Assembly: GCF_020735385.1 (NCBI RefSeq)
Contig: NZ_CP085953.1
Location: 310,001-374,000, forward strand
DNA from: Granulicatella elegans
Lineage (GTDB): Bacteria; Bacillota; Bacilli; Lactobacillales; Aerococcaceae
Length of the DNA: 64,000 nucleotides
Direction: 5' to 3'
Shown: one piece after another, positions 9,359 through 19,030 of the stretch
Layout of the letters: each line of letters opens with the position of its first letter
Position numbering within the stretch: the first letter of the stretch is position 1
Program-made: the position numbers and the translations under genes
Notes under the pieces: generated by a model
What the model saw: the letters and a program-made list of their open reading frames with translations, nothing else
Told to the model about the DNA's origin: nothing
Database searches by the model: none

Positions 9359-11620
9359 TTAGTTTAATTTCCAAATATCACGGTTGTAATCTGCGATTGT
9401 ACGGTCACTTGAGAAGAAACCAGCCATCGCAATGTTTGTAATTACTTTTGCAATCCAATTTTCACGATCGTGATAATCTACTAACATACGTTCTTTTGTT
9501 TGGATATAGTCTTCTAAGTCTAATAAAGTCATGAACCAGTCTTTATTTCTTAATTCATTGAATAATCTTTCTAGACGTTCTCTATTTCCTAATGATACTA
9601 AAGTATCACTTACGATAAAGTCTACTAACGGACGAATCGCTTCTCTTTCATAGTATGAATATGAATGGTAATCACTATTTTCGTAATGTTTAATAACAGT
9701 GTCGCTATCTTCACCAAAGACATAAATGTTTTCATCCCCAACCAATTCGTGGATTTCCACATTCGCTCCGTCTAATGTTCCTAATGTTAACGCACCATTT
9801 AACATGAATTTCATATTTCCTGTTCCACTTGCTTCTTTTGAAGCTAATGAAATTTGTTCAGAAATATCTGCTGCAGGAATTAAGTGAGTTGCTGCAGTAA
9901 CATTGTAGTTTTCTACCATTACCACTTGTAAGTGTGGACTTACTTCTGGATCATTAGCAATTAATTCAGATAAACATAAAATTAAATGAATAATATCTTG
10001 CGCAATCACATAAGCAGGAGCTGCTTTACCTCCAAAGATAATTGTGATTGGTTTTGCAGGAATGTTTCCATTTTTAATCTCTAAATATTTGTAAATGACA
10101 TATAATGCATTCATTTGTTGACGTTTATATTCATGCATACGTTTAATTTGAACATCAAAAATTGAATCTTCTTTAACCGTAACACCTTGGTGTTCTTGTA
10201 AGAAGTGTTTCAAACGTAATTTATTGTTACGTTTAATACCTTTCAATGTTTCTTGGAATTCTAAATCATGTGTATGAGATTTTAACGCTTCTAATTTAGT
10301 TGCATCATAACGGTATTCTTTACCAATTGTGCGGTCTAATAATTTTGCTAATTCTGGGTTTGCATGCATTAACCAACGACGGAAAGTAATACCATTTGTT
10401 TTATTGTTAAATTTCTCTGGATAAATTTCATAGAAATTCTTCAATTCACTTTGTTTTAAAATTTCTGTATGCAATGCTGCTACACCATTCACGCTATATC
10501 CATAGTGGATATCCATGTTTGCCATATGAACACGGTTGTACTCATCAATAATAGCTACACTTGCATCATCAAATTGCGCTCTTACACGTGCATCTAATTC
10601 TTTAATAATTGGTACTAAGTGAGGTACAACTTGTTCTAAGTAATGTAAAGGCCATTTTTCTAATGCTTCTGCTAAAATTGTATGGTTTGTATAAGCTGTC
10701 ATTGAACGAACAATTTCAACTGCTTCATCAAATTCAATTCCACGTTCGCCTAATAAACGAATTAATTCAGGAATTACCATTGATGGGTGAGTATCATTAA
10801 TTTGAACTGTTGCATATTCTGCTAAGTCATGTAAGTTACTTCCTTTAGCAACTGCTTCATCTAATAATAATTGAGCTCCATTACTTACCATGAAGTATTG
10901 TTGGTAAATACGTAATAATTCACCTTGCTCATCACTATCGTCTGGATATAAGAATAATGTTAAGTTTTCAGCAATTCTTGTTTTATCAAATGCGATTGAA
11001 TCGTCATGAACTAATGATTCATCAATTGTATCTACATCAAATAAATGTAATTGGTTTTTATGAGATTGTTCATAACCTAAAACATCGATATTGAACATTT
11101 TTGATTTTAATGTAAAGTTCGCAAATGGCACTTCGTATGAAACAGAAGTTGGAACTAACCAACTATCTGGAGTTAACCAATTATTTGGAACTGCATTTTG
11201 TTGGTTATCTTTGAATTTTTGTTCAAATAATCCAAAGTGATAATTTAACCCAACGCCATCCCCTGGTAAACCAAGAGTTGCGATAGAATCTAAGAAACAC
11301 GCTGCTAAACGACCTAATCCGCCGTTTCCTAATGATGGTTCTAATTCAATTTCTTCGATTTCTGCTAAAGTATGACCTTCAGCTTCTAATTCTTCTTTTA
11401 CTTCATCATAAATCCCTAAGTTAATTAAATTATTTGAAAGCAATTTACCAATTAAAAATTCTGCAGAAATGTAATACACTTTTTTCTTTCCTTCATTTTC
11501 TGGTAATGCTGCACTTTTTTCTTTTGTATAATGTAATAAAGCTACATATACTTCTTCTTTTGAACATTCTCCTAATGATTTATGATAATTACTTTTTACA
11601 TATTGTTTTAATGTTTGCAT
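9359..11620 (-). CDS. glgP: Glycogen/maltodextrin phosphorylase
   Basis: A 753-residue phosphorylase of glycosyltransferase family 35, releasing glucose-1-phosphate from alpha-1,4-glucans. The pyridoxal-phosphate region is clear: [19 protein letters not shown] (about residue 600) contains the cofactor lysine, and [15 protein letters not shown] is near residue 97. It is at the short end of the family, as for maltodextrin phosphorylases (malP). It follows malQ by 25 bases on the same strand, so the pair breaks down imported maltodextrins: MalQ disproportionates short chains and the phosphorylase shortens them. Whether the natural substrate is glycogen or maltodextrin cannot be read from sequence; context favours maltodextrin. 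Confidence 0.92.
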   Translation of the reverse strand: MQTLKQYVKSNYHKSLGECSKEEVYVALLHYTKEKSAALPENEGKKKVYYISAEFLIGKLLSNNLINLGIYDEVKEELEAEGHTLAEIEEIELEPSLGNGGLGRLAACFLDSIATLGLPGDGVGLNYHFGLFEQKFKDNQQNAVPNNWLTPDSWLVPTSVSYEVPFANFTLKSKMFNIDVLGYEQSHKNQLHLFDVDTIDESLVHDDSIAFDKTRIAENLTLFLYPDDSDEQGELLRIYQQYFMVSNGAQLLLDEAVAKGSNLHDLAEYATVQINDTHPSMVIPELIRLLGERGIEFDEAVEIVRSMTAYTNHTILAEALEKWPLHYLEQVVPHLVPIIKELDARVRAQFDDASVAIIDEYNRVHMANMDIHYGYSVNGVAALHTEILKQSELKNFYEIYPEKFNNKTNGITFRRWLMHANPELAKLLDRTIGKEYRYDATKLEALKSHTHDLEFQETLKGIKRNNKLRLKHFLQEHQGVTVKEDSIFDVQIKRMHEYKRQQMNALYVIYKYLEIKNGNIPAKPITIIFGGKAAPAYVIAQDIIHLILCLSELIANDPEVSPHLQVVMVENYNVTAATHLIPAADISEQISLASKEASGTGNMKFMLNGALTLGTLDGANVEIHELVGDENIYVFGEDSDTVIKHYENSDYHSYSYYEREAIRPLVDFIVSDTLVSLGNRERLERLFNELRNKDWFMTLLDLEDYIQTKERMLVDYHDRENWIAKVITNIAMAGFFSSDRTIADYNRDIWKLN

Positions 11621-11645
11621 TTTTATCTCCTTCTACTTATTAACC

Positions 11646-13142
11646 CTACAACTGTTCGTTTGAACGATCATATAATTTTGTGATTTCTAAAAGGAAGCTT
11701 TCTACTTCTGATGTAATATCTCCCTCTTGCATTCTCCACACCCAGTTTCCACCAAGAGTACTTGGAATATTCATACGAGCAGTTGTATCTAATTGTAATA
11801 AATCTTGCATTGTGGCAATAGTCATTTTACTTACAGAACTATATAAACTTCTTAACATTGCATAGCTAATCGGTTCATCTGTGCGATTTAAATAACGATT
11901 ACAGAAATTACGCTCTTCCTCTGACGCAGACTCATACCAACCCAATACCGTATCATTGTCATGAGTTCCAGTATAAGAAACAGAATTTACTGGATAATAA
12001 TGTGGTAAATCTGTACTACTTGGACTTGCACCCATAAAGCCAAACTCAACAATTTTCATTCCAGGGAATCCTGTAGCTTCACGTAATTCGATAACAGCAT
12101 CATCCATAAATCCTAAGTCTTCCGCAATAATTGGTAAATCTCCAAGTTCATTTTTCACCGCTTCAAATAAATCATAACCTGGACCCTTTACCCATTGACC
12201 CCCAGTAGCATCTGTTGCACCTGCTGGGATTTCCCAATAAGCAGCAAAACCACGGAAATGGTCAATTCTGACAACATCAAACAATTCAAAACTTGCTTTC
12301 AATCGTTTAATCCACCAAGTAAAGCCATCTAATTTCATCGCTCTCCAATTATAAATTGGATTTCCCCATAATTGTCCTAATGGTGAGAAACCATCTGGCG
12401 GACAACCTGCTACACAAGCCGCATTGCCCACTTCATCTGTTTTAAAGTAGTGAGGTGTTGCCCACATTTCAACGCTGTCTTCTGCAACATAAATTGGCAT
12501 ATCTCCAATAATTTGAATATGGCGTTCATTCGCATAGTATTTCAATGCTTTCCATTGTTTGTCAAATAAATATTGAGTAACTCGATGATATTCTAATTTA
12601 TCTGCTAATTTTTCACGGTAGTTTGCTAAAGCCTCTGGATGACGACGTTTAATTTCTTCGTCAGTCCAATTAGACCAACTCTTCATATCGAAACTTTCTT
12701 TAATCGCCATATATTCTGCAAATGGTTCTAACCACTCTGCTTTTTCTTTCACAAAACGATGGTAATCTGACAAATCTTCTTTTTCTAAGAAACGTTGAAC
12801 TACTTTTTCTAAAATAGGTCTTCTTCTTTCATAAATTAACGCATAATCAACAGTTTTTGCATCTTCTCCCCAATTACCCGCTAATTCTTCAGTCGTTAAT
12901 AGACCTTCTTGAACAAATTGATCAAAATCTAAAAAATGTGTATTTCCAGCAAACGCTGAAAATGATTGATATGGCGAATCACCATAACTTGTTGGTCCTA
13001 AAGGCAAAATTTGCCAATAAGTTTGTTTACTACGTACTAGAAAATCTACAAAATCATACGCAGATTTCCCAAATGAACCAATTCCATATTTTCCTGGTAA
13101 AGAAGAAATATGCATTAACACACCAGATTGTCTTTCTGTCAT
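11646..13142 (-). CDS. malQ: 4-alpha-glucanotransferase (amylomaltase)
   Basis: A 498-residue GH77 enzyme that transfers alpha-1,4-glucan segments between maltodextrins. Catalytic motifs are visible: FDVVRIDHFRGF (nucleophile Asp), IIAEDLGF (acid/base Glu) and YTGTHDNDT (transition-state Asp). ATG 13142 (MTERQSGVLMHISSLPG) is preceded by GAGGAG; an upstream in-frame codon at 13169 adds residues not usual for the family. It heads a malQ-glgP transcript whose promoter carries a LacI-type operator, and it diverges from the sugar ABC importer. Confidence 0.95.
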   Translation of the reverse strand: MTERQSGVLMHISSLPGKYGIGSFGKSAYDFVDFLVRSKQTYWQILPLGPTSYGDSPYQSFSAFAGNTHFLDFDQFVQEGLLTTEELAGNWGEDAKTVDYALIYERRRPILEKVVQRFLEKEDLSDYHRFVKEKAEWLEPFAEYMAIKESFDMKSWSNWTDEEIKRRHPEALANYREKLADKLEYHRVTQYLFDKQWKALKYYANERHIQIIGDMPIYVAEDSVEMWATPHYFKTDEVGNAACVAGCPPDGFSPLGQLWGNPIYNWRAMKLDGFTWWIKRLKASFELFDVVRIDHFRGFAAYWEIPAGATDATGGQWVKGPGYDLFEAVKNELGDLPIIAEDLGFMDDAVIELREATGFPGMKIVEFGFMGASPSSTDLPHYYPVNSVSYTGTHDNDTVLGWYESASEEERNFCNRYLNRTDEPISYAMLRSLYSSVSKMTIATMQDLLQLDTTARMNIPSTLGGNWVWRMQEGDITSEVESFLLEITKLYDRSNEQL

Positions 13143-13196
13143 AAGTATTACTCCTCTTTTCTTTATCAACTTTTAGATACGTAGTTTTTCAATTAC

Positions 13197-13241
13197 GCAA
13201 CCGTTTGCTTTAATACTAGTAGAAAAAATTTAAAAATGCAA
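13197..13241 (-). promoter_or_regulatory. malQ-glgP promoter with LacI-family operator
   Basis: On the minus strand TTGCAT (13236-13241), 17 bases, TAGTAT (13213-13218). An imperfect palindrome GCAACCGTTTGC (13197-13208) lies at the expected start of transcription, where a bound repressor would block initiation. It resembles the two operators at the divergent importer promoter. Confidence 0.75.
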
Positions 13242-13384
13242 GTAGAAATTTATTTTTTATAAAAGCTTTAAAATATTTGCTATTAAACGGAAAAATCTCT
13301 TCTATATATATTTTGATTTTTTGAAGTAAATTCCCACCAAAAATGTAAACGCTAAAATTTTTTATTTTTTTTACAAAAAAAGTC

Positions 13385-13437
13385 TTGCAAACGATTTCTA
13401 AAAGAGGTATACTAAAGCCAGTTAAGAAATCGTTTGC
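13385..13437 (+). promoter_or_regulatory. Sugar importer promoter with paired inverted operators
   Basis: TTGCAA (13385-13390), 17 bases, TATACT (13408-13413). Operator 1, GCAAACGATTTC (13387-13398), overlaps the -35. Operator 2, GAAATCGTTTGC (13426-13437), is its exact inverted copy 39 bases downstream, just past the start site. This is a classical LacI/MalR layout; the likely repressor is encoded at 16756. Confidence 0.82.
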
Positions 13438-13471
13438 GTTAACTGAATATATCTCAAGGGAGGAAAAAATA

Positions 13472-14773
13472 ATGGCAAACAAATGGCTTAAAAAATCATT
13501 TGTTGTCGGCTTAGCTGGTTTATCATTAGCAGCTTGCGGCAGCAAATCTACTGACTCTACAAAAGGAGGCTCTTCTGAAAGTAAAAAAGAATTCACTTTA
13601 TATAGTAACAAGAGTGAAATTCAAGACGCTTTAACAGCATACGCTAAAGAATGGGGCGACAAAAACGGAGTTACAGTAAATATTAAAACATGTTCTGGTT
13701 CATGTAAAATTGCAGACCAATTAAAAACTGAATTTACAGCTGGAACTGCTCCAGACGTATTCGTAATCGAAGGACAAGCTGGATATGACTTGTGGAAAGA
13801 TAACTTACAACCACTTAAAGGTGACTGGATTGACAAAACAGAATTCGAATTCAAACAAGGAAACGATGTTTACGGATTCCCAGTTGCTGTTGAAGGTTAC
13901 GGTTTAGCTTACAACAAAGAAGTATTATCTAAAGCTGGTATCGACCCTGCTTCATTAACTTCATTTGATGCAGTTCAAAAAGCAATGGATACATTAGAAA
14001 GCAAAAAAGATGAATTAGGTTTATCTACAGTAGTAGCAACAGCTACTAAAGAAGGTGAAACTTGGATCATGGGTATCCACGACTTCGCTTCTTACTTAAG
14101 TTCAGGTTTACCAAATGGTGACCGTACAGTTACTCAACAAGTAATTAAAGGTGAAACTGATAAAGCTCGTTTATCTAACTATGCTGACTGGGTTGAATTA
14201 TTATTCAAACACACTGAGAAAAAATTATTAACAGTTGGTACACAAGAAGATATGGACTCTGCATTTGCTAGTGGTAAAGCAGCATTCTTACACCAAGGTA
14301 ACTGGAAAGATCCTAACTTAAAACAATTAAATGCTAAATTCGAAATGGGATTCATCCCTTATCAAACTTTAGGTAAAGACAAAAATGCTGATGGATTATT
14401 CATCGGAGCTCCATCTTATTATGTAGTTAACAAAGACACTAAAGCTTTAGATTCAATCAACAAATTCTTCGCTGACTTAGTTGATACTAAAGAAGGTCAA
14501 GATTACACAGTAAACAAAGCTAACATGATTTCAGCATTCTCTACTTCTAAAGAAATGCCAAGCGCTCCATTATCTAAATTCTTAGCTGAATGGGTTGCTG
14601 CTAAAAAACCAGTTTATTCATTTGATAACCCATACTTCATGCCTGACAACTTCTTAATGGGTAAATTAGGACCAATCTTCGGACAATACGCTCAAGGTTC
14701 AATCGACAAAGCTAAATTCCAAGAATTGATCACAAATCAAATCAAAGAAGTACCAAACTTACTTCAAAAATAA
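13472..14773 (+). CDS. Carbohydrate ABC transporter substrate-binding lipoprotein (likely maltodextrin)
   Basis: A 433-residue extracellular solute-binding protein (family 1). The N-terminus has a lysine-rich start, a hydrophobic stretch and the lipobox LSLAAC with lipidated Cys22. The mature part binds sugar outside the membrane and passes it to the two permeases that follow. ATG 13472 is preceded by GGGAGG; the in-frame sequence upstream runs through the promoter. Transport of maltodextrin is inferred from the divergent malQ-glgP genes sharing the operator type. No ATPase gene is in the cluster, so a shared MsmK/MalK-type ATPase from elsewhere must power it. Confidence 0.88.
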   Translation: MANKWLKKSFVVGLAGLSLAACGSKSTDSTKGGSSESKKEFTLYSNKSEIQDALTAYAKEWGDKNGVTVNIKTCSGSCKIADQLKTEFTAGTAPDVFVIEGQAGYDLWKDNLQPLKGDWIDKTEFEFKQGNDVYGFPVAVEGYGLAYNKEVLSKAGIDPASLTSFDAVQKAMDTLESKKDELGLSTVVATATKEGETWIMGIHDFASYLSSGLPNGDRTVTQQVIKGETDKARLSNYADWVELLFKHTEKKLLTVGTQEDMDSAFASGKAAFLHQGNWKDPNLKQLNAKFEMGFIPYQTLGKDKNADGLFIGAPSYYVVNKDTKALDSINKFFADLVDTKEGQDYTVNKANMISAFSTSKEMPSAPLSKFLAEWVAAKKPVYSFDNPYFMPDNFLMGKLGPIFGQYAQGSIDKAKFQELITNQIKEVPNLLQK

Positions 14774-14794
14774 CATTTAAGTATGTAACACAGG

Positions 14795-14824
14795 CCCACA
14801 ACTACTTACAACGGTCGTTGTGGG
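14795..14824 (+). terminator. Intercistronic stem-loop after the binding-protein gene
   Basis: A perfect 8-bp stem (CCCACAAC with GTTGTGGG, 14-base loop) with a weak T-rich tail. At this place in CUT1 operons such hairpins stabilise the binding-protein mRNA and lower permease expression; that role is inferred. Confidence 0.7.
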
Positions 14825-14872
14825 TTTGCTGTTATAAATACCTCAGTTATACATAAAAGGAGGAACCCTAAC

Positions 14873-15799
14873 ATGTCTAAGAATAAAAAAGCTCTTAGTC
14901 GTGACGATCGCGCAAGACGTACGTTTTACTGGCTTGTGCTACCGGCATTTATCATTTTCGCACTCGTAATTATTGTACCTTTTTTCTTAGGTTTCTACTA
15001 TTCTCTAACAGACTGGAAAAGTGTTACTCAAACTAAAATTAATTTTGTTGGATTAAAAAACTTTACAGACAGTTTTGCTGATACTCGTTTCCAATATTCA
15101 TTAATGATTACTGTTATTTTCGCATTATTTAACGTAGTAGTTGTAAACTTTGTATCATTTGGTTTAGCTTTACTAGTATCAAGTAAAATTAAATTAAGTC
15201 ATATTTTCCGTGCAGGATTCTTTATTCCTAACCTTATCGGGGGACTTGTATTAGGGTATATCTGGCAATTCATTTATAACTCTGTATTCCCTGCTTTAGG
15301 TTCAGCTATCGGTAGTCAATTCTTAGTTGAAAACCTATTTTTAGGTGATGTTAAATTAGCTGTATTGGCTTTAATCATTACGAACACTTGGCAATATGCA
15401 GGTTATATTATGATGATTTACTTTGCAGCATTACAAAATGTACCTTCAAGTTTAGTAGAATCTGCTTCTCTTGATGGAGCAAATGCTTTACAAAGATTAA
15501 GACATATTATCATCCCAATGGTAATGCCTGCGTTTACGGTATCACTATTCTTAACTATTACAAACTCATTTAAAATTTTCGATGTAAACTTCTCACTTAC
15601 TGGTGGTGGGCCATCTCTATTATGGCATGATAAAGCTATCCAAAGTACAGAGTTTATTACAATGAACATTTATAACACTGCTTCTGGAGACAACTTAATG
15701 GCACAAGGTCAAGCTCGTGCAGTTATTCTATTCTTCATCTTAGTAGTAATTAGTATTGTTCAAACAACAATCACTAAACGGAAGGAGATTGACTTATAA
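14873..15799 (+). CDS. Carbohydrate ABC transporter permease (MalF/MsmF-like)
   Basis: A 308-residue membrane protein with six hydrophobic segments, the first near residue 20. The cytoplasmic coupling (EAA) loop reads ESASLDGANALQRLRHIIIP around residue 200, characteristic of binding-protein-dependent permeases. AGGAGG is upstream of ATG 14873. It overlaps the next permease gene by one base, so the two are translationally coupled. It should pair with the second permease to form the channel fed by the lipoprotein. Confidence 0.92.
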   Translation: MSKNKKALSRDDRARRTFYWLVLPAFIIFALVIIVPFFLGFYYSLTDWKSVTQTKINFVGLKNFTDSFADTRFQYSLMITVIFALFNVVVVNFVSFGLALLVSSKIKLSHIFRAGFFIPNLIGGLVLGYIWQFIYNSVFPALGSAIGSQFLVENLFLGDVKLAVLALIITNTWQYAGYIMMIYFAALQNVPSSLVESASLDGANALQRLRHIIIPMVMPAFTVSLFLTITNSFKIFDVNFSLTGGGPSLLWHDKAIQSTEFITMNIYNTASGDNLMAQGQARAVILFFILVVISIVQTTITKRKEIDL

Positions 15800-16674
15800 T
15801 GAAAAACCAAAAACTTGGCTTATTACTTTTAGAAATTTTTGGAGTTGCTTTATTCCTATTATTCTTAAGTCCAATCTTTTTATTAGTGATCAACTCAGCT
15901 AAAAGTTCTGCTGAAATCTTAGCTAGCCCATTATCATGGCCTGCAAGTTTCGGTCAATTATGGACAAATGCGGTAACAATTTGGAATAACCCTTCCATTA
16001 AATACCCATCATCATTCTTTGCTTCATCAATTATTACAGTGATTTCATTAGTAACGATTACATTATTCTCAGCATTAGCTGCTTGGGGATTAGTTCGATA
16101 CCGTTCTAAATTATCAACTGTAGTATTCTTCATCTTTGTAGCATCAATGGTAATTCCTTTCCAAGTTGTAATGTATCCATTAGTAACTTGGTTCAAAATT
16201 TTAAGTGACGCAATTACAAATCCATTATTTGGATTCAGCTTATTACGTACTTATCCTGGTATCATCTTTGCATACACTGGGTTTGGGATGTCTCTATCTG
16301 TATTCATGTTCCATGGCTTCATCAAAGGTGTTCCACTTGAAATCGAAGAAGCTGCTGAATTAGATGGATGTAATAAAATGCAAACATTCTTCTATGTTGT
16401 ATTACCAATTTTAAAACCAATCTATGTAACAATTTTAATCTTAAATGGTATTTGGATTTGGAATGACTTCTTATTACCACTATTATTATTAGGTAAAGGA
16501 AATGCAATTCAAACACTTCCAATTGCAGTATCTAACTTTGCAGGATCATTTACAAAACAATGGGATATGATCTTAACATCTACTCTATTAATTATGTTAC
16601 CAGTCATCATCCTATTCTTAATTGCTCAAAAACATATCATGAAAGGTATGGTTGACGGAGCTATCAAATCTTAA
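15799..16674 (+). CDS. Carbohydrate ABC transporter permease (MalG/MsmG-like)
   Basis: A 291-residue permease with six membrane segments and the EAA loop EEAAELDGCNKMQTFFYVVL (about residues 187-206), followed by LPILKP. Its ATG uses the last A of the upstream stop codon. It is the second half of the importer channel, and a stem-loop terminator follows it. Confidence 0.92.
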   Translation: MKNQKLGLLLLEIFGVALFLLFLSPIFLLVINSAKSSAEILASPLSWPASFGQLWTNAVTIWNNPSIKYPSSFFASSIITVISLVTITLFSALAAWGLVRYRSKLSTVVFFIFVASMVIPFQVVMYPLVTWFKILSDAITNPLFGFSLLRTYPGIIFAYTGFGMSLSVFMFHGFIKGVPLEIEEAAELDGCNKMQTFFYVVLPILKPIYVTILILNGIWIWNDFLLPLLLLGKGNAIQTLPIAVSNFAGSFTKQWDMILTSTLLIMLPVIILFLIAQKHIMKGMVDGAIKS

Positions 16675-16686
16675 GATGATTTTTAC

Positions 16687-16725
16687 TCTGGGCTGGTTAA
16701 CAATGTTTCCCTGCCCAGATTTTTT
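16687..16725 (+). terminator. Terminator after the importer permeases
   Basis: A 7-bp stem (TCTGGGC with GCCCAGA, 19-base loop) then T6. It separates the importer genes from the regulator, though readthrough may express the regulator. Confidence 0.8.
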
Positions 16726-16755
16726 AGTGTTAAATTTTAAAAAGGAGGAACATAA

Positions 16756-17739
16756 ATGGCTGTCACCATTAAGGATGTTGCTCGGCTAGCAGAAGTGTCA
16801 CCCTCAACGGTTACACGAGTAATTCAAGATAAGCCAAGTATTAGCCAGGCAACTAAAAAAAGAGTTCGACAAGCGATGAAAGCTCTTAATTACCATCCAA
16901 ATTTTAATGCTAGAAGTTTAGCTAGTAATAAAACGAATGTCATTGGCGTCGTTCTTCCAAAAGATACGGATGCTTTTTATCAGAACTCTTTCTTCCCTGA
17001 AGTTATTCGAGGGATTTCTCAAATTGCTGCTGATCATCATTATTTAATTCAGCTATGTACTGGTAAAGATGACGAGCAACGTTTACGTATTTTAAAAGAC
17101 ACTATTTTAGGGAGACGTGTTGATGGGATTATCTTTCTTTATGGAGAAACGGACGATCCATTAGTTGAATTAGCAATCGAACAAGAATTTCCTAGTGTTG
17201 TGATTGGAAAATCTTTATCTCCATTTATTTCATTTGTGGACAATAATAATGAAAAAGCTGGATTTGATGCTACTGAATACATGATTCAAGAAGGTTGCTC
17301 TTCTATCGCATTCATTAGTGGGCGTCATCAATTATTCGTTTCTCAAGACCGTTTAATTGGTTATCAACGAGCTTTAGAACAGTATCATATTCCTTTTAAA
17401 GAAGGGTTAATCTCACATGTTGGGGAATTTACAAGAGAACGTGGATATCAAACAATGAAATCAATCATTGAACGAGAATCGATTGATGGTGTTGTAACAA
17501 CCGATGCTTTAATAACTGAAGGAGCACTCAGGTATTTAAATGAACAGAAAATTTCTCTTCCGGTTATTACTTTCGATTCAAATCCTCCTCTACTTCCCTT
17601 GACTGCCTATGTAAACATTCATACATTAGAACTTGGTAGAAGCGCCTTTCAAATGTTATTAAAAGTCATCAAATCTTATAACGATAAACAAATAATGTGT
17701 TATCGTACATTTGTAGAACATTCTATTATTCGATTATAA
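16756..17739 (+). CDS. malR: LacI-family transcriptional regulator (MalR-like)
   Basis: A 327-residue repressor. The N-terminal helix-turn-helix reads MAVTIKDVARLAEVSPSTVT followed by a hinge ending NARSLASNKTNVIGVVLP, then a periplasmic-binding-like sensor domain. AAAGGAGG precedes ATG 16756. Its position at the end of the importer cluster and the GCAAACG-type palindromes on both divergent mal promoters make it the likely repressor of the locus, released by maltose or maltodextrin. The gene symbol rests on context, not on a ligand-specific motif. Confidence 0.85.
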   Translation: MAVTIKDVARLAEVSPSTVTRVIQDKPSISQATKKRVRQAMKALNYHPNFNARSLASNKTNVIGVVLPKDTDAFYQNSFFPEVIRGISQIAADHHYLIQLCTGKDDEQRLRILKDTILGRRVDGIIFLYGETDDPLVELAIEQEFPSVVIGKSLSPFISFVDNNNEKAGFDATEYMIQEGCSSIAFISGRHQLFVSQDRLIGYQRALEQYHIPFKEGLISHVGEFTRERGYQTMKSIIERESIDGVVTTDALITEGALRYLNEQKISLPVITFDSNPPLLPLTAYVNIHTLELGRSAFQMLLKVIKSYNDKQIMCYRTFVEHSIIRL

Positions 17740-17779
17740 GAAGAAAGCGAGCTTTGGATAGCTCGCTTTCTTCTTTTTT
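17739..17779 (+). terminator. Terminator after malR (ISL3 target site)
   Basis: A perfect 14-bp stem (AGAAGAAAGCGAGC, 8-base loop, complement) followed by T6. The T-tract is part of the 8-bp sequence CTTTTTTA duplicated by the adjacent insertion sequence, so the element landed in the terminator's tail. Confidence 0.93.
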
Positions 17780-18023
17780 AGGTTCTATAATTTATAGGGT
17801 TGATGGAGAAAATCCACCAACCCTATTTTAGTGTATACAAAAAGGGCTTCATCCCTTATATTAAAAGCGTCTAAACTATTTAAGAGGAGATGAAACCCTA
17901 TGACTACTATACAAGAAATTGTGCTACAAATCAAAGATAAAAATCTAAGAAACACAAACATTTGTGACACGAACCAGTGTCAATACAACTTGTGGGACAA
18001 TTGGCTTGTACATAAAACAGTTT

Positions 18024-18084
18024 AACGCCTGGATTTGTCAAGGGCTTTAGAGCGAAGCGTCCCTTGACAAAGGAAGAAGGCGTT
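18024..18084 (-). terminator. Two-part stem-loop downstream of the IS1202-like transposase
   Basis: Outer arms AACGCCT/AGGCGTT and inner arms TTTGTCAAGGG/CCCTTGACAAA form a long hairpin just past the transposase stop codon. It could end transcription or block transcription entering from outside. There is no T-run, so the role is uncertain. Confidence 0.5.
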
Positions 18085-18097
18085 GAACTACTATACA

Positions 18098-19030
18098 TTA
18101 AGCCGATTGTAACAAGTGCTGCTGTACTATTTGATTTGGTGATTTAAAATTTAATACACACCTAGCTACATTATTTCCTCTACTAATATATCTTTTATGA
18201 GATTTCACTAAACTATCTAAACTCTTAAAGACTCTATTATAAAATTTTCTTCCATCTTCTCTATGACTACGTTCTACTTTTCCATTTTGCCATGGAGAGT
18301 AGGGTCTAGTTTTTATATGTTTGATGCCTTTTTCTTCTAATTTTTGTTCGAAAATCGTTTTTTTAGTTGTCACTTCTGGATCATTTGTAAATTCACGTCC
18401 ATTATCTGTTTGAACGGTTTTAATGGTAAATCCAAATTTTTCTTCTAAATGATCTAAAAATGCCGCTGTATGTGTAACGCTTTTCTCATCTACAATTTTA
18501 CATACTCGTTTTCTACTAAATTCATCTATAGCTGTTATTTGATAATATTTAATCCCCTTACTGTCCCATCCTATACAGTGTTGAGGAACATATTTAATGT
18601 CTATTTGTACTTTTTCTCCTGGATAAGTTGTTGGTATTGGTGTCCATTTACTCTTAGGATACGTTCTTTTTTCTTTCTTCTCAGTTAATTGAAGTTTTTT
18701 AATCATTTTTTTCATAGCTCCATATGAACGTGTGTACCCTCTTCTTTGACATTGTACATAAACCTCTGCTAATCCATCTCTGTTATAACGTTTGTACATT
18801 TTACGTATCAGTTCTAATTCTTCTGTTTTATGTTCATTCGGATGATGTAAAGGTCTTCGACTCTTTGGAAGCAATAATTGTGCAGTGCCATCATATCGAC
18901 TTCTCCATCGAGAAATTTGTTGTCTAGTTGTATGGTATTTTCTTGCTGCTTTAGCGTTATTATCATGTTTTATGGCATATTCTACTGCACGCTGTCTTAA
19001 TTTGATTTCTTCTGTTATAATAGATTTCAT
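18098..19030 (-). CDS. IS1202-like DDE transposase
   Basis: A 310-residue transposase. The N-terminal helix-turn-helix region includes ARKYHTTRQQISRWRSRYDG. The integrase core has all three acidic residues: KVQIDIKYV (first D), VQTDNGREFTND (second D) and PWQNGKVERSHRED (E). ATG 19030 is preceded by AAAGAGG; upstream in-frame sequence lies in the element end. The reading frame is undamaged, so the element may still be active. IS481/IS3-like enzymes share this core; the 27-bp duplication decides for IS1202. Confidence 0.88.
   Translation of the reverse strand: MKSIITEEIKLRQRAVEYAIKHDNNAKAARKYHTTRQQISRWRSRYDGTAQLLLPKSRRPLHHPNEHKTEELELIRKMYKRYNRDGLAEVYVQCQRRGYTRSYGAMKKMIKKLQLTEKKEKRTYPKSKWTPIPTTYPGEKVQIDIKYVPQHCIGWDSKGIKYYQITAIDEFSRKRVCKIVDEKSVTHTAAFLDHLEEKFGFTIKTVQTDNGREFTNDPEVTTKKTIFEQKLEEKGIKHIKTRPYSPWQNGKVERSHREDGRKFYNRVFKSLDSLVKSHKRYISRGNNVARCVLNFKSPNQIVQQHLLQSA

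Noticed and set aside
17900-18000. A short separate gene starting at 17900
   Set aside because: It is the first 15 codons of the ISL3 transposase, cut off by the nested element.
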